NCBI GenBank assembly: GCA_027046105.1
Contig: JALTZQ010000117.1
Span: 1-14,606, forward strand
Direction of reading: 5' to 3'
From: Pyrodictiaceae archaeon
Lineage (GTDB): Archaea > Thermoproteota > Thermoprotei_A > Sulfolobales > Pyrodictiaceae
Length of the DNA: 14,606 bases
The notes beneath the pieces are model-generated. The model saw only the letters and a list, made by a program, of their open reading frames with translations. It was not told the DNA's origin and did not search any database. Position numbers and translations under genes: made by a program. This document shows positions 13,454-14,606 of the stretch, piece after piece (positions within the stretch are counted from its first letter, which is position 1; every line of letters begins with the position of its first letter).

Positions 13454-14338
13454 ATGAAGATAGCGGTAGTCCAAGATACACCACGACCTGGATGGACAGC
13501 TCGCCGCCTCCTTAAAGCAATAGAATTGCAAGGCCATAGACCGATATACTTGATGATTCAATACATATCTGCTGGAATAGGTACAAATTGTCCCCTCCTC
13601 TATCAAGGACGCTGTCTCCAACTTGACGCAATGGTGCTGCGTAGTCTTGGTAGAACGCCAGCCTTCGAACTAATACTCAAGCGAATAGCAGTGCTCCAAC
13701 ATGCAGCTGATGAGGGGATTACCATAGTAAATCCAGTAAACTCGATGTTGCTCGCACGTGATAAGTATACTAGTCTGCGTCTACTTGCAAGAAAAGGTAT
13801 CCCAGTACCACGTACCCTACTAACAGAGGATCCATACGAGGCACTACGTGTTGTTCATGAGTGGGGAGACATTGTAATAAAGCCATTATCAGGCACCATG
13901 GGGTTAGGTTCGTATCGTGCAAGAGACGTTGATATGGCTTATAGAATAATCAATGCTATAACATCGCTTGGTCAACCAGTATATGTCCAAGAATTCATAG
14001 AGAAGAAGAATAATCGCGATATAAGAGCCTTCGTTGTAGGTGATAAGGTAATAGCTGCTGTATATCGTATTGCAGCGCCTGGCTCGTGGAAGACAAATGT
14101 GGCTCAAGGAGCGCGTACTGAGCCTGCTCAATTGAATGAAGATGTGCATAGTATGGCAGTTAAAGCTACTAAAATCCTTGGTTTATACTATGCAGGCGTG
14201 GATCTAGCAGAAACACGCGATGGTTATGTAGTATTTGAAGTAAACGCTGCACCTATGTGGAGAGGATTACAGCAGGCAACGGGTGTGGATCCAGCACCCG
14301 AAATCATAAGGATGGTTGTTGAGTTAGTAAAACATTGA
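13454..14338 (+). CDS. RimK/MptN-type ATP-grasp glutamate ligase
   Basis: The 294-residue protein is an ATP-grasp ligase of the RimK/LysX/MptN group, enzymes that join glutamate to a carboxylate at the cost of ATP. The N-terminal domain (1-95) leads to VNSMLLARDKYTSLRLL with Lys104. VIKPLSGTMGLGS (141-153) carries the ATP-binding Lys143, and VQEFIE holds Glu180. RDIRAFVVGDKVIAAVYR (188-205) follows, and FEVNAAPMWRGLQQATG (261-277) carries the metal-binding Glu and Asn. The W-x-GL-x-x-ATG ending is closer to MptN-like archaeal ligases than to LysX. The real acceptor (a pterin cofactor, a protein tail or a carrier protein) cannot be read from sequence. The start is ATG 13454. It has its own promoter with an operator-like repeat and converges with cren7. 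Confidence 0.88.
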   Translation: MKIAVVQDTPRPGWTARRLLKAIELQGHRPIYLMIQYISAGIGTNCPLLYQGRCLQLDAMVLRSLGRTPAFELILKRIAVLQHAADEGITIVNPVNSMLLARDKYTSLRLLARKGIPVPRTLLTEDPYEALRVVHEWGDIVIKPLSGTMGLGSYRARDVDMAYRIINAITSLGQPVYVQEFIEKKNNRDIRAFVVGDKVIAAVYRIAAPGSWKTNVAQGARTEPAQLNEDVHSMAVKATKILGLYYAGVDLAETRDGYVVFEVNAAPMWRGLQQATGVDPAPEIIRMVVELVKH

Positions 14339-14348
14339 AGGGTACTAC

Positions 14349-14361
14349 GAAGAAGAAAAAA
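14349..14361 (-). terminator. T-rich terminator of cren7
   Basis: The minus strand reads TTTTTTCTTCTTC about 40 nt after the cren7 stop. Such a pyrimidine T tract is the usual crenarchaeal termination signal, and strong termination is expected for a highly expressed chromatin gene. Confidence 0.45.
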
Positions 14362-14397
14362 CATGTTTGCTCTGTACATAGAGACTTATTGGGCTTT

Positions 14398-14586
14398 TTA
14401 GCTGCATACTGGGTAGTCGTCTGGTACTTTTGCTCTAAAGTATTTGCCTGTTTCTGGGCTCTTGAATAACCCTATTTTTACTCCTTTTCGCCCTTTTGGT
14501 GCTAGTACCCATACCTTTATCGGGACTAGTTCAGCCTCCTTACCAGTAGTAGGATCTCTTACACGAACAGCCTTCTCACACGCCAA
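14398..14586 (-). CDS. cren7: Chromatin protein Cren7
   Basis: Cren7 is the abundant small chromatin protein conserved across Crenarchaeota; it binds the minor groove, bends DNA and constrains supercoils. All 62 residues align with the Sulfolobus protein: [12 protein letters not shown] (15-26), the loop [15 protein letters not shown] (28-42) and [17 protein letters not shown] (43-59). Trp26 and Leu28 fall at the same numbers as the DNA-contacting and intercalating residues known for Cren7. The APKGRKG loop that separates Cren7 from Sul7d is present. The tail VCS adds a cysteine, and another is Cys3. The start is TTG at 14586, fixed by GGGGTGG 7 nt upstream. It is a single gene on the minus strand, converging with the ATP-grasp ligase. 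It gives the best taxonomic signal in the window. Confidence 0.96.
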   Translation of the reverse strand: MACEKAVRVRDPTTGKEAELVPIKVWVLAPKGRKGVKIGLFKSPETGKYFRAKVPDDYPVCS

Positions 14587-14593
14587 ACCAAAA

Positions 14594-14600
14594 CCACCCC
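14594..14600 (-). promoter_or_regulatory. Ribosome binding site fixing the TTG start of cren7
   Basis: The minus strand reads GGGGTGG, 7 nt before TTG 14586. No ATG exists at this end of the gene. Confidence 0.55.
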
Positions 14601-14606
14601 ACTACT

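Noticed and set aside
1..14606. CRISPR arrays, insertion sequences, integrases, toxin-antitoxin pairs or defence genes
   Set aside because: No direct repeat array, transposase, integrase or defence motif was found; the window reads as core housekeeping chromosome.

Overview
The window looks like ordinary chromosome of a hyperthermophilic crenarchaeon, most likely a member of the Pyrodictiaceae (Hyperthermus / Pyrodictium / Pyrolobus group). The clearest marker is a gene for the crenarchaeal chromatin protein Cren7 at the right end. Supporting signs are an archaeal C/D-RNP pair (Nop5 and fibrillarin), an archaeal-type AspRS, a Taw3 wybutosine methyltransferase, a DGGGP synthase for ether lipids, a Sulfolobus-type MTA phosphorylase II, and frequent TTG/GTG starts behind GGTG-type ribosome binding sites. 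No mobile element, CRISPR array, tRNA or rRNA gene was seen.

Left part (1-5403), all minus strand. From right to left in transcription order: nop5 and flpA, the two protein-specific core subunits of box C/D RNPs; a DUF61/UPF0216 protein overlapping a COG1395 HTH regulator; aspartyl-tRNA synthetase; and the first 46 codons of a radical SAM protein of the AhbD-like haem-synthase type, cut by the window edge. Between aspS and the radical SAM gene lies a GC-rich stretch that folds into stacked hairpins and matches no RNA family I can name.

Middle (5503-9138). A small unknown protein overlaps tail to tail with a winged-helix-like protein. Next comes an intergenic region that carries a good box C/D sRNA candidate (6248-6314). 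An unknown cysteine-rich protein is translationally coupled to taw3. The DGGGP synthase gene is convergent with taw3. A small SWIM zinc-finger protein follows.

Right part (9212-14586). This holds a COG2521-type methyltransferase, MTA phosphorylase overlapping an SIS-like protein, a class III aminotransferase related to glutamate-1-semialdehyde aminomutase, a RimK/MptN-type ATP-grasp ligase with an inverted repeat in its leader, and cren7 on the opposite strand.

The main theme is RNA modification: C/D RNP proteins, a candidate C/D guide RNA about 0.85 kb from the nop5 start, a wybutosine enzyme and a further methyltransferase. The two guides of the candidate sRNA appear complementary to the anticodon loop and the D arm of a tRNA-Val(UAC)-like sequence. 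If that holds, one sRNA would methylate two sites of one tRNA, including the wobble base. This is the most interesting lead in the window.
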